A stretch of DNA of 64,000 nt from Dillenia suffruticosa. Taxonomy: Eukaryota; Streptophyta; Magnoliopsida; Dilleniales; Dilleniaceae. The stretch spans positions 14,709,001 through 14,773,000 of the forward strand of contig JAVTVX010000027.1 in the NCBI GenBank assembly GCA_033439265.1. Direction: 5' to 3'. Under the pieces are notes generated by a model. It saw nothing but the letters and a program-made list of their open reading frames with translations, searched no databases and had not been told where the DNA came from. Of the stretch, positions 1-10,534 are shown piece after piece (within the stretch, counting starts at the first letter, position 1; every line of letters starts with the position of its first letter). The translations under genes and the position numbers were made by a program.

Positions 1-2765
1 TGTATCGAAAGCTACTGTTAAATATATGACTTGGTATGCAAATTGTTAAACAGAAGAAGGGTTAATGTGTCACCCTTCGGATGCAGAGGAATCTAAAATT
101 TTTGATATGACATATCCTGAATTTACAAGAAAGACTCGAAACATTATGTTAGGTCTTTGTGCTGATGGGTTTGCTCCATTTGAAAAATCAAGAAAAACTT
201 ATTCATGTTAGCCAGTGATCTTAACTCCGTATAATATTCCTCCGGGTATGTGTATAAAGACACTCTATATGTTTTTTATATTGGTCATACCTGGCCCGCA
301 AAATCCGAAGAAGTTGATAGATATTTATCTGCAACCATTGATTGCGGAGTTAAAACAATTATGTGATGACAGTTTATGGTATGTTATCAGGATGGAGTAC
401 TCTTTTTTGGATGATAAATGATTTTCCAATTTATGGTATGTTATCAAGATGGAGTACTGCTGGGGTTTTAGGATATCCAATATGTATGGAGAGATCAAAG
501 TCGTTCAGATTAAAATATGGTAAGAAAGCGAGTTATTTTGATTGTCATAGACAATTTTTGTCACAAAATCATAAATTTAGAAAAAATAAAGAAGAGTTTA
601 CGAAGAATAGAGTTGAACAAACACCTCCTCTGTTAAGATTAACTAGTCAACAAATTTGGGAGCGAGTGTCTCACTTTCCATCTGTTATTGAAGACCCACA
701 TGGTACAACGTATGGATATGGAAATATGCATAAATGGACAAAACGGAGTATATTTTGGGATCTACCATATTGGAAGACCTATTTGATTCATCATTATCTC
801 GATTTGATGCATATTGAGAAAAATGTTTTTGATAATATGATTAATATATTAATGGATGTCTATGGAAAAACGAAAGATAACTTGAATGCAAGAAAAGATA
901 TGCGGTTTCATTGTAATCGACCTACATTTGATGTGGATGGAAGTAATAAGAGACCAAAATCAAAGGCAATTTATACAATAAATAAGGATCAGAGACGGAA
1001 ATTTTGTGAGTGGTTGAAATCGTTGAGATTTTCTAATGGTTATTCCTCAAATCTTGGGAGATGTGTCGATATGAATGAATGCAAGTTGATTGGTTTGAAG
1101 AGTTATAATTGTCACATATTTATGGAAAGATTGATTCCTATTACTTTTAAAGAACTTTTACCAGATTTTGTATGGGGCGTTATTACAAAATTAAGTATTT
1201 TTCTACATGATATTTACTCGAAAGTATTGAAAAAATCACATATGGCGAAATTAGAGAGAGATATCTCTATCATTTTGTGTAATTTAGAAAGGATATTTCC
1301 TCCGTCATTTTTTTATTCCATGAAACACCATTTAGCTCACTTGCCTTATGAGGCTAAAGTTGCAGGTCCCGTCTAATATCGATAAATATATCTATTTGAA
1401 AGGTAAATTTTGTATCTTCTCTTCATAGCAACATTTAGAGTGTATATCATTTTACTAAATTCATTATATATCATTCTCTGATACATTTTATTTAATTATA
1501 ATTAGATTTCTATATCATTTGAAGAGAAAAGTGAAAAATAAGGTACGTGTTGAAATCTCTATTGTTAATGCATACATTGCGGAGAAAGTGACAACTTTTG
1601 CTTCATATTATTTCGAATCTCATGTCCAATGTAAGAGACGGAGAGCAGGCAGAAATGATGAGGGTCCTGTTGATCCTAACTCAAAATCATTCTCTATTTT
1701 CAGTTATCTTGATCGACCAAGTGGGCTATATAAGGTTAGATATTTAACTGTTAAAGAATGGCGGATAGCCCATACATATATTTCACTGAACCGTTTAGAA
1801 GTTACGTCATATTTCGAGTAAGTATTTTTTTTCAAATAAATGTATTCTTTGTGTTGTTAAAATTTTTGACAAATCGTCTTATTTAATAGTAGGATTTTTC
1901 AACATTCACGGTCTGAACTATTGATAAATGAGTTCAATCGTGTGTACGATGAAGAATTTGCAGTATGGTTCAAAACATATGTAAGTTTTGAAATTTTATA
2001 AATATTTGATTAATAAAAAATTAACACATTTATTTTACTTCAGATTCAATATAATCAAAATCAAGTTGAACAAGAATTGTTAATTCATCTGTCATAAAGT
2101 CGAAACTTAATGGTATGAACTTGGCCATTATATTTTATAAATGAGTATAATTTTCACATTCAAAAATATGGAACCAGAAAAACTATAATGAATAGTGGTG
2201 TTTGTGTTCAGTCATCCAACGATGGAGGTGTAAAAGATGATTTTTATGGTTTGTTGAATGAAATTCTTGAGGTAGAGTACCTGGAGCAGAGTTGCGGGTC
2301 ATCCCAATGGTTTGACCCCGTAAAAGGGATGAATGTGCATTCAAAGTTTAATTTGGTTAAAATAAATCATAAAAAATTTTATAAAAAATATAAACCATTC
2401 GTATTGGCACAATAAACGATTCAAGTGTATTATGCATCATAACCTAGTTTGAACCGTAACAAAATTGATTGGTGGGCTATTTGTCAAACGAAAGCACGAA
2501 AAAAATTGAGGAACGTTGGGAAGACATAACATATCAATAAGAGGAAATTGCCAACACGTTTTAGATTGAGGAATATATTATTCCAACATTACAAGATCCA
2601 CGTGGAGTAGTGACAAATGTGGATCAAACTGAAATTCATGAGGTTGGGGATGAAGAATCTGATTTTGAGACATATGATGAAGATGAGGATGAAAATGAGG
2701 ATAAATTTGACGCTGAAGAATCTGATAATGAGGATGATAATGACAATAATGACTTTGATTTTTGA
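1..2765 (+). pseudogene. CACTA TNP2-like transposase (Transposase_21, DUF4218, DUF4216), broken
   Basis: The TNP2 family cuts and moves CACTA elements in the nucleus. Translation from base 1 gives the family's PYNIPPGMC and PGPQNPKKLIDIYLQPL motifs, then NDFPIYGMLS, HYLDLMHIEKNVFDN and KHHLAHLPYEAKVAGPV (to about 1376). GPV is followed by TAA where the family has Gln and by a second stop where it has Trp, both explained by C-to-T type decay. A GT-AG intron fits at 1403-1505; the DUF4218 block resumes as RFLYHLKRKVKNKV and continues to 1817, with another exon at about 1888-1980. The DUF4216 block (SSQWFDPVKGMNVH, KKYKPFVLAQ) is at 2188-2415 and its stop again replaces a Gln-like codon. An Asp/Glu-rich tail (about 2640-2765) ends the gene. 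A 27-bp duplication at 373-399/431-457 repeats YGMLS-R/G-WST. Confidence 0.88.
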
Positions 2766-3074
2766 TAGTCGGTGAGTGTTGTTTTTTTAAGATTTATTAT
2801 AATTATCTAATACCAGATTAAATTTTATTTAATTGTTTAAATGTAAAAATACATTTAGATTTGCATATTTCATTTCTCAATTTGTATGTTATATTTAGTG
2901 TCTCATATTTCATTTTTAAAAAATTATTTGCTAATACGCTGTATTTTTTTTTATAAATCATTTTAGACGATAATTTAAATATGATATGTTTTTTCATATA
3001 CTCTATTATATTTTTTATAAACATGCAATTTTTATTGCTTGCAAGATCAAGCTCTTGTGACAGTATCGATATGG

Positions 3075-5190
3075 AGGGCATAGATGATCTTCTGATGCAA
3101 GACTAAACTCTTCAGTGTCACCATCTGCTTTAGTTGCACCTTCCCATGCCCCTTCGCCTTCTCTTGATGCACCTTCATCGCCCCCTTCAGTTGCACCTTC
3201 AATGCAAGATTCACACGTTGAGGGGGAAGATACGCGAGAGGTGATATCTCCTTGCAGAGATTCATAAGTAGTAAATTTTGAAATATTATCACAATAGTTT
3301 TTTTATTTATATAGCTTATGAGTTTGTTTTACTATTTTTTTTACTAACCATTTTTTTGTTTCTAATTTTATGATAGATTAATAAATTCTGTGTGTATTAT
3401 TCATGAGCTGAATAGAATTATTAACAACCAACCATTAGGGAGGGGTATCGATGTCTTACATAAGTACTCCAGATGATATCAAAGAGTTATGGTGGAGAGA
3501 ATTTAAAGTAAATTAGGCTTCTAAGTTTAAATATAAAAATAAGTGTATGATTTAAATATAACTAATTGTATTTTTATTTATTGCAGCGAAAGTTCAATTG
3601 GAATAAGACCGAGAAGCTTGAAATAAGAAAAATTTTAAAGAAAAAATGCAGTCATCACATTCAATGTGTGCTAAATTATGCAAAGACTAATCAAAAGAAG
3701 TCAAACTGCATCACCGAAGATAATTGGTTCAGGATTTTAAACTTCTGGGATTCCAATGAGAGCCGACAGAGGAGTGAGTAGAATAAAAAAAAATCGATTT
3801 TATAATTTTGGGGAATCATCTACTACTTATGCGGTAGGCTCAATCAATATTGATGAGTATAGAAATAGAATGAGAATTTTGTTAAATTACTATTTTTTTA
3901 ATTTAATTCATTTATTTTTTCATTTTTTCATTATATCTAAAAGTGTTTTTTTTAGGCCAAGGAAATGAGATCCTAGTCATCATTTATAGAGACTTTCGCA
4001 CGAACTTTCCAGAAAAAAGACAAGACCTGGAGTGGAGAGAGAGCTAGAACAGTTATAGTATGTAATTTCAAAATTTTTAATTGATTTATAGACACTTTAC
4101 AACAAAAATTTTAATATATTATACTGAATTTATTATAACAATGTTAGAAAATAAATTTATTAAATTTGTCTATTCCAAAATTGTTTTCACTATTTAAATT
4201 GATTTTTTCATTTCTAATTTATATTTTTTTGTCATTATTAATTAAAATTAGGGAATACATAATATTAATTTTGTTACATCATTTCCGAATGGTTGGTTCA
4301 TTATGTTACGTATTAGTATAATTTTTTCCTTTATTCGATCTGTTATAGTTTCAAATTCTTAATAGTAGTTGAATTTTAATTTCAATTAGAGTACTCCTCA
4401 TTATTTAAGTATTATTCTCATGGATAAAGCAACAAAATACATAAATAGAAGTATGTTAATTTCAATTACATAAGTCTATTAAATTTGTAATATTTGATTC
4501 ACATATTAATTTTTGTTTCTTATTGTTTGCTATCAATCGCTTAATGAGGAATACAATTTTGTATTTTTATTTTATTTGTTAGATATTTTATTACATTGTT
4601 AAACTGTTAATTGACACTTGTATTTCTTTTATTGGATATTTTATTATATTGTTATTTTAATTTTTTTTTAATTTCTCTTATGACAATGTAGGAAAAATAT
4701 GATCAGATTGTACTGAGAAATTCCAGTGGTAGTGATGATGCTGCTATGTTTTAGCCATCTGTTAATAATATGACTTTATAGCTTGAGGCTACTGGTGAAG
4801 CGAAGCAGGGAAGAGTACTTGGAATGATCTCATTGAGCAGGACTTACAAAATCAATGGTCTATCTTCTTCCGCCCAGACATCAGTAATAATAGAATTAAT
4901 GTAAATTAACCAAGAGCTGAGCCATTTGAAGGAGCTGTTAGCACAAAAAGACAATGAACTTCAAGCCATGTGTGCAGAACTCGGGCGAAGAGACAATAAA
5001 TTTGAAGAGTTTCGTGCACAACAGAAACTTATGCACAACAGAAGTTTATAATGCAGTATCTTCAGTTAGTCTCCGCTTAAAGTTTGATTCCCCCTCTTCA
5101 ATCTCCTCCACATGATGGTGATGATGGTTATGACATATTTGGTGATGATGATAGTGCTGGTGACAGTGATGGTGATGATATTTCTTGAGA
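3075..5190 (+). pseudogene. CACTA second ORF (plant Transposase_24 / TNP1-like), broken
   Basis: Starts with a Ser/Pro/Ala-rich stretch (about 3100-3260), as in the N-terminus of plant En/Spm-like second ORFs. At 3586-3775 the frame reads a Lys-rich block followed by NCITEDNWFRILNFWDSNES, matching the family's W-x-P-x-W-x-x-L-x-x-W pattern. After a frameshift it continues as SSTTYAVGSINIDEYRNRM (about 3800-3880), the position of the family's HTGGS-type motif. A further exon near 4692-5190 has GRVLG, a heptad-like segment LKELLAQKDNELQAMCAELG (coiled coil) and an Asp/Gly repeat tail. Introns are AT-rich. Many stops and shifts: non-functional. These proteins bind the element's ends in the best studied CACTA systems; that role is inferred by family here. 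Confidence 0.7.
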
Positions 5191-5464
5191 TAATTTTTTT
5201 TTTATTTCATGCTTATATTTAAATATGGTTGTTATTATTACTTGGTTTATACTACTAGATATTTGATATTATATTACTTATTTATTACTGTTTATTATTA
5301 TTTTATAACGATGGTAGTGCTTTGAGTAAAGACTGGATAAATTTTATATTATTGGTTGTTGGATGGTACCCTGGATGGTTTGTTGATGATGATATTGGAT
5401 GTTTAGTTCATAAACTGGTTGGCTGAGTAGAGATGAATATGATATATGAGGAAAATTGGTACAA

Positions 5465-6165
5465 AAAAAAAAAACAAACCAAATTTTTTGTTGCAAATTT
5501 TTCAGATTTGTCACAAAATTCGTCGTTGATTTTGATATTTGTCATAAAATTTGTTGCTAAAATTTTCACACTTCGTCGCAACATTCGTTGTTAAATTCGT
5601 CGTCGAACTTGTCGCAAATTAGTGACAAAATGTACGACAAATAAATATTCGTCGCACTTATGTGACAAAAACAATTTGTCGTGAAATTTCCGACGAAATT
5701 ATTTTCCGTCACAAAATTTGTTGCAAAAATTAGCAACAATAAATTTTTTGTTGAAAATTTGCAACGAAAAAATTCATCGCCAATTTTGCGATAAATAATT
5801 ATTCGTCGCTAATTTATGACAGATAATATTTGTCGCAAAATTGGTTGTAAAATTGCAACAAAAAAATTTTTGATACTAATTTTTTCGACGAATTTTGCGA
5901 GAAATAGGTTTGCAACATACATTTTTCATCGCAAAATGTGTCAAAAATTTACAATAAAAAAATTTTGGTTGCTAATTTTTGTGACGAAATTAGCAACGAA
6001 ATAGTATTGGTTGCTAATTTTACAACAAATATGATATTATTTGTCGTAAATATTTGCAACGAGTTATTAGCGATAAATTATTTTTCGTCAAAAAATTTAT
6101 CGTAAATTTATTTAGGGATGAAATTTTCTCAAATTTTTGTCACAAAATTCATCACAAAAATACTA
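5465..6165. repeat. CACTA subterminal repeat field (TTTGTCGCAAA words)
   Basis: About 700 bp are built from variants of TTTGTCGCAAAATT, TTGCGACAAA, GTCGTAAATT and GCAACGAAATT in both orientations, roughly every 20-40 bp. Such short repeats near the ends of CACTA elements are the binding sites of the element-encoded DNA-binding protein. No gene is seen here. Confidence 0.75.
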
Positions 6166-6365
6166 TATATATATTTTTTTTGTAACAAATAAAGAACGTG
6201 AAATGCTAATCACTCCACCACTGTTTTCCAAAACAAAGAATTATTGAAGTACACGCGATTGAAGTCGCGTATATCGATTATAAAAAATTATATATATACT
6301 TTTTTTAATTAGAATTTATTTTAGTTGAGTTATATGAGTAGAATGACAAAATTTTTGTCAATTTA

Positions 6366-7045
6366 GAGAAAATAAGGTTTCTTGTTTGTTTTTAATTTTT
6401 CAACCATAAATTTTGTACGCTGATTTCCCTTTCATCACATACCTTTCTTTCTTGAGTTAAGCAAATTTGAAATTTGGGATGTGCATGAGAAAATTCTATA
6501 ACGGGCGCTATACGACATTTACCATTTGGAAAAAATCAAACTCTGGTTGTCCTAGCAAACTATAGCTCAATGCTCATAGCCGAAAGATATAGGGATAGAT
6601 GAAAACAAAATTTTGTGAATTTATATGTATTATGATATTTTACAAAGAAGAAATTAGATTCAGTAGTTAAAGAAAATAATCTAATACAATCCATAAGCAA
6701 AGAATCATTTGAGTGTTGTCCCTCATACTTAACTCTAAATTTTGTATATTGATTTCGCTTTTAGCACTAACCACTCTTGAGTCCACAAATTTGAAATTTG
6801 TAAAATAAATAAGAAAATTCTATGACGGGGGCCACATGATATTTACCGTTTTGAAACATTCAAACTCGATCATTGTCCTTGCAAACCATAGCTCAATGCT
6901 AACGGCTGAAAAGATATAGGGGCAGATAAAAAGAAAATTTTGTGAATTTAAAAGCACCTATCATCGTCGAGTCAATAAATTTGAAATTTGTATTATGAAT
7001 AAGAAACTTCCATAATGGGTGCCGCGTGAGGTTGACCGCTTTGTG
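6366..7045. repeat. Three local copies of a ~215-bp non-coding unit
   Basis: The block containing AAATTTTGTA, CAAATTTGAAATTTG, a GAAAATTCTAT-ACGGG run and CATAGCTCAATGCT occurs at about 6408-6622 and again, offset by 329 bp, at 6737-6951. A third partial copy (6952-7045) begins right after the second with AATTTGAAATTTGTA and TTCCATAATGGGTGCCGC. Copies differ by many substitutions, so the duplication is old. No coding potential. Confidence 0.7.
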
Positions 7046-7320
7046 TGATCTGATTCGACCTTGGCCATAACAAACGAATGAGGTTGATCGCTTTTTCCCT
7101 CTTCTAGCCTTGCATCACAAGCAAAGTTCATATTCATTAAGACTAAAGCTCATGGGAAAAGTCAAAGGATAATACCATTTGATGAAAAGTCTTTTGAGCA
7201 ATAATAAAGGAAAAATTAATAAATGACACTTGGTGACAAATTTATCTAAATGATAAGTTATGACTCAAATCGATCAAATAATGCACCGTAAATGAAGTTT
7301 CTCATAGCAATGAATGATAA
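7046..7320. other. Intergenic, nothing recognised
   Basis: AT-rich spacer between the triplicated unit and a CACTA-like end. No sustained ORF, RNA gene or repeat was recognised. Confidence 0.5.
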
Positions 7321-7321
7321 T

Positions 7322-7455
7322 CACTAAAAAAAATATTTATGATTTTAACGATTGAATTTAATGATAAATACTATTTATCGTAAAATTTTAACAAAATTAA
7401 TGATGATAAAATATATATTTATCGTATATTTTTAATAAATTCTACGGTAAATATA
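7322..7455 (+). repeat. Possible isolated CACTA-type terminus
   Basis: Begins CACTAAAAAAAATATTTATG and is followed by short repeated words ATGATAAATA, TTTATCGTAAAATTTTAAC and GATGATAAAATA in both orientations, the look of a CACTA 5' end with subterminal repeats. No matching TAGTG end was found to the right, so it may be a fragment or a chance match. Confidence 0.35.
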
Positions 7456-7689
7456 TATCAGGGGGTTAAGGAAGTTTAGAAATTTCTGTAATGACTAAAT
7501 TGTCCATAACGGTGAGCATCCGTTTCCGTGTAATCCACGTGGAAAAAGCATAGAAAGATTAGAATGGTGGTATACTCCACGTGGTCTGATCTGGTGCCCT
7601 CTTTGAAGTTTCACTTTTCATTTATTAATGCCAGCGGTTCTGACCGCACAAGACGTGACTTTAGTCCGCATTTATTTTATGTGTTATAA

Positions 7690-9005
7690 TTATTAAAAGA
7701 AAAGAGTGAAAGATAAAAAATAAAAAATAAAAAAAAAATAAAAAATGAAATAAAAAAGGAAATAATAGAACACCGATAACAATAGAATTCAAATAAAGAG
7801 TGAAAAAAATTCAAATAAAGAGTGAAAAAAAAAGTTGAACGGTGGTGAAAAAAAGTAAAAAAGAAGAAGAAGAAGAAAAAGATGAAGAAACTCAAAAAAA
7901 GTAGAAAAAAATAAAGGTGAAGGGTGTAAAAAAAGAAGTAGAAAAAGGAAGAAGAAATCCTAAAAAAATAACAAAAAATGGTATATGGTAAAAAAAGTAA
8001 AAAAGAAAAAGAAGAAACAAAAAAAAAAGAAATAAAAAAAGTAATAATAGTAAATCAGTAACAGTGGAATCAAAAATAAAATAAAAAAAAAAGAATAGTG
8101 AATGGAAAAAAAAAGTAAAAAAGAAGAAAAAGAAGAAGAAATCTAAAAAAAGTAAAAGAAAAAAAAAAGGAAGGATGAATGATGAAAAGTTAAAAAAAGT
8201 TTTAAAAAAACAGAAACAAATGAAAAAAAAAGAAGGGAACGATAGTCAACTGTTCTCATTTGAGGTGACATTCCCTTTCACTCTCTCAAAAAAAAAATGC
8301 AAAACAAAAGAAAAAAAAATAAACAGTAACAAACTGATAATAGTAGAATAAAAAAAAGAAGATTAAAGGGTGAAAAAAAGAAGAAGAAATCCAAAAAAAA
8401 GTTAAAACTGAAGGGTAATAAAAAGAACCAGAAAAAATGGTAAATGTGTGGAAAAAAAAAGAAGTAAAAAAAAAAGAATAGTAGTAAAACGGAATAAAAA
8501 AAAGGAGTAAAAAAAAGAAAAGTAATGGGTGAAAAAAAAGAGGCAAAAGAAAAAAGAAGAGAAACCCAAAAAAAGTAAAAAAAAAAAAAGGATGGTGAAA
8601 CAAAAAAAAATGGTAAATAGGTGAGAAAAAAAGTTAAAAAAAAAAGAAGAAGCCAAAAAAAAAATATTCCAGTTGACATATAATAATAATAATAGTATAA
8701 GAAAAAGAAGTATAAAAAAATCTCAAAAAAAAAAGAACAATAGCTTATTATTCCGATCCAAGATGGTACGTTGTCTCACTCCTCTCTCCTCACTTATTTC
8801 TTTCTATATAATATAAGATATATATATAAGAAAGAAAAAACCCAAAAAAAAAGAGAAAAAAAGAAATGAGGGAACACTGAGCTAGTGTTCCCACAATGGC
8901 ACATCCTCTCACACCCCTCCCCCTCCTGTTTTTAAGAAGGAAGAAAGAAAAGATCTTAAAAGAAGAAAGAAAAGAACTCCGAAAAATGAAAAAAAAAATG
9001 GAGAG
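7690..9005. repeat. 1.3-kb polypurine (A/G) tract upstream of the ABCG gene
   Basis: The plus strand is almost entirely A and G from 7690 to about 8750 and again at 8820-9005, interrupted by short mixed segments (about 8245-8285 and 8750-8820). It is a degenerate array: words such as GTGAAAAAAAGTAAAAAAGA, CAGTAACA-TGGAAT and GGTGAAAAAAAG recur at irregular spacing. Complementary-strand reading frames are only Phe/Ser runs and are not genes. Long polypurine-polypyrimidine DNA can adopt triplex structure and disfavours nucleosomes; whether it does here is inference. Confidence 0.85.
8870..8892. other. Perfect inverted repeat, 9-bp arms
   Basis: GGGAACACT, spacer GAGCT, AGTGTTCCC. It sits at the right side of the polypurine tract, about 530 bp upstream of the ABCG start codon. 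It could form a small hairpin or bind a dimeric factor; function unknown. Confidence 0.6.
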
Positions 9006-9325
9006 AGCAGTGTGTTACTGTTTTCATCCGACGTGGCGCGGCGCGCCCTCACACACCCATTTCCACTTGTCTTTTCCTATGATAGTAAGGTAAGATATGA
9101 GAAAATAAGGTTTCTTTTTTGTTTTTAATTTTTCGCCCCAAATGTCTCCGTAGTAAATTGACTTTTTAAACACGATAGGCATAGACTTTGGTGAAAAGAG
9201 AGGTGGCAACTTCAGCACAAGAGTTTTTTTATGAAACAAAGTGGTTCCAAACAGGGGCCTAACGGTTCGCTGATTACACTTTTCTCACAGCCCTCCAATA
9301 TTTGCTAACTTCACCAAGCTTTGCC

Positions 9326-9334
9326 TATATAATA
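9326..9334 (+). promoter_or_regulatory. TATA box of the ABCG gene
   Basis: TATATAATA lies 89 bp upstream of the start codon and just upstream of a pyrimidine-rich leader, consistent with a plant core promoter and a 5' UTR of roughly 50-60 nt. The transcription start is not known. Confidence 0.6.
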
Positions 9335-9375
9335 CACTCTGTGTTTAGAGTGTTAAGCGTACCACAACCTCCCAA

Positions 9376-9382
<7 letters not shown>

Positions 9383-9414
<32 letters not shown>
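9383..9414 (+). repeat. (TC)16 microsatellite in the ABCG 5' leader
   Basis: Sixteen TC dinucleotides end 8 bp before the start codon, between the TATA box and the ATG. Y-patch/CT repeats are common in plant 5' UTRs and can influence expression. It is likely length-polymorphic. Confidence 0.85.
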
Positions 9415-9420
<6 letters not shown>

Positions 9421-9422
9421 GC

Positions 9423-10496
9423 ATGGATGCACAAGGAAATGCGCCAAGATGGACACCAAGTGCCAGCCCAACAAGGAATTCAAATGAGAAAGCCAGCAAT
9501 TATGGTGAAGAAGACGATAACAAGGTGACCACCACCATCACCTCCAAAAAGTCTTTCCCTTTTAGCAGCTTCTCTGCTAGTACTATCTCTCCTCATGCTC
9601 ATATCAAAGAAGCACAAGATCAGGAGCCTACAGAGGAAAAAGTTATGGTGATGGAGACCGCGAGATCATCGATGGACGATAATGAAAGCATTAATGTTGA
9701 ATTGCCAAACCAAGAAGAAAATCAAGTTGTTGTTGCATGTGACGGCGGCATTAAGCAAGATGGTGTGTTCTTGACATGGAAGGATTTGTGGGTGACAGTG
9801 TCATCGGACAGCAGAGAAAGCAGCCATGGAAGGGCAATCTTGCAGGGCCTCAATGGGTATGTAGAACCAGGTGAGGTGTTGGCTGTCATGGGTCCTTCTG
9901 GCTGTGGCAAGTCTACTCTTCTTGATGCATTGGCTGGTATGTGCTTGTTTAGTCCCTTCCTATTTGGTTCACAATTTCAATTTGGCATGCTTAAAGTTCA
10001 CACTCTTTTAAAAATAAGTGTAAATAAAAGAAGATAGTATTAAAACACATATTTTTATATTTTCATATTACTATTCCGTTTCACCATGTGATAGCACTTA
10101 TAAATTCTAACACAACGAATAATACTAAGGTCGCTTCACCATGATAATGATTGATTGGTTTTAATTAAAATAGATTAATTTTTTTTAAAAATTTCTAATT
10201 ATAGTACTAAAAAAAGAAATGATCTCTATCTTATCTTATGATAACCTCAAAATTATTTCTAATAAAAAACATCAATATGATCGTGTGTCATGCTAACGTC
10301 AAGTGTTATGATCAAATGTTGTGTCAATGTCAAATTAGTGTCATATTCATCTATTTTAAAACTATTTTTGATTAAAGGGATTCAATCACCTCACATATCG
10401 TAGATGTAGTCGGCCAAACTTTTTTGATCGGAAATTCTTTTAAAATAACTTAAAACATAAGTTATTTATATTTTTAATACTATGGCTATAATTCTC

Positions 10497-10534
<38 letters not shown>

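Larger units (their letters stand above)
1..6180 (+). mobile_element. CACTA (En/Spm) DNA transposon, decayed, left end outside window
   Basis: Two transposase-type coding blocks lie in the same orientation (TNP2-like at 1-2765, a second ORF at about 3075-5190), followed by about 700 bp of direct and inverted TTTGTCGCAAA-type words at 5465-6165. This order, transposase then second protein then subterminal repeats, is the known CACTA layout. The window opens inside the transposase, so the 5' terminus is missing. I could not find a clean TAGTG terminus near 6180, so the right boundary is approximate. Both genes carry in-frame stops, so the copy cannot make its own transposase. Confidence 0.85.

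Noticed and set aside
7677..8679. Minus-strand open frames rich in Phe and Ser
   Set aside because: They are translations of the polypurine tract's complement; composition alone keeps them open.
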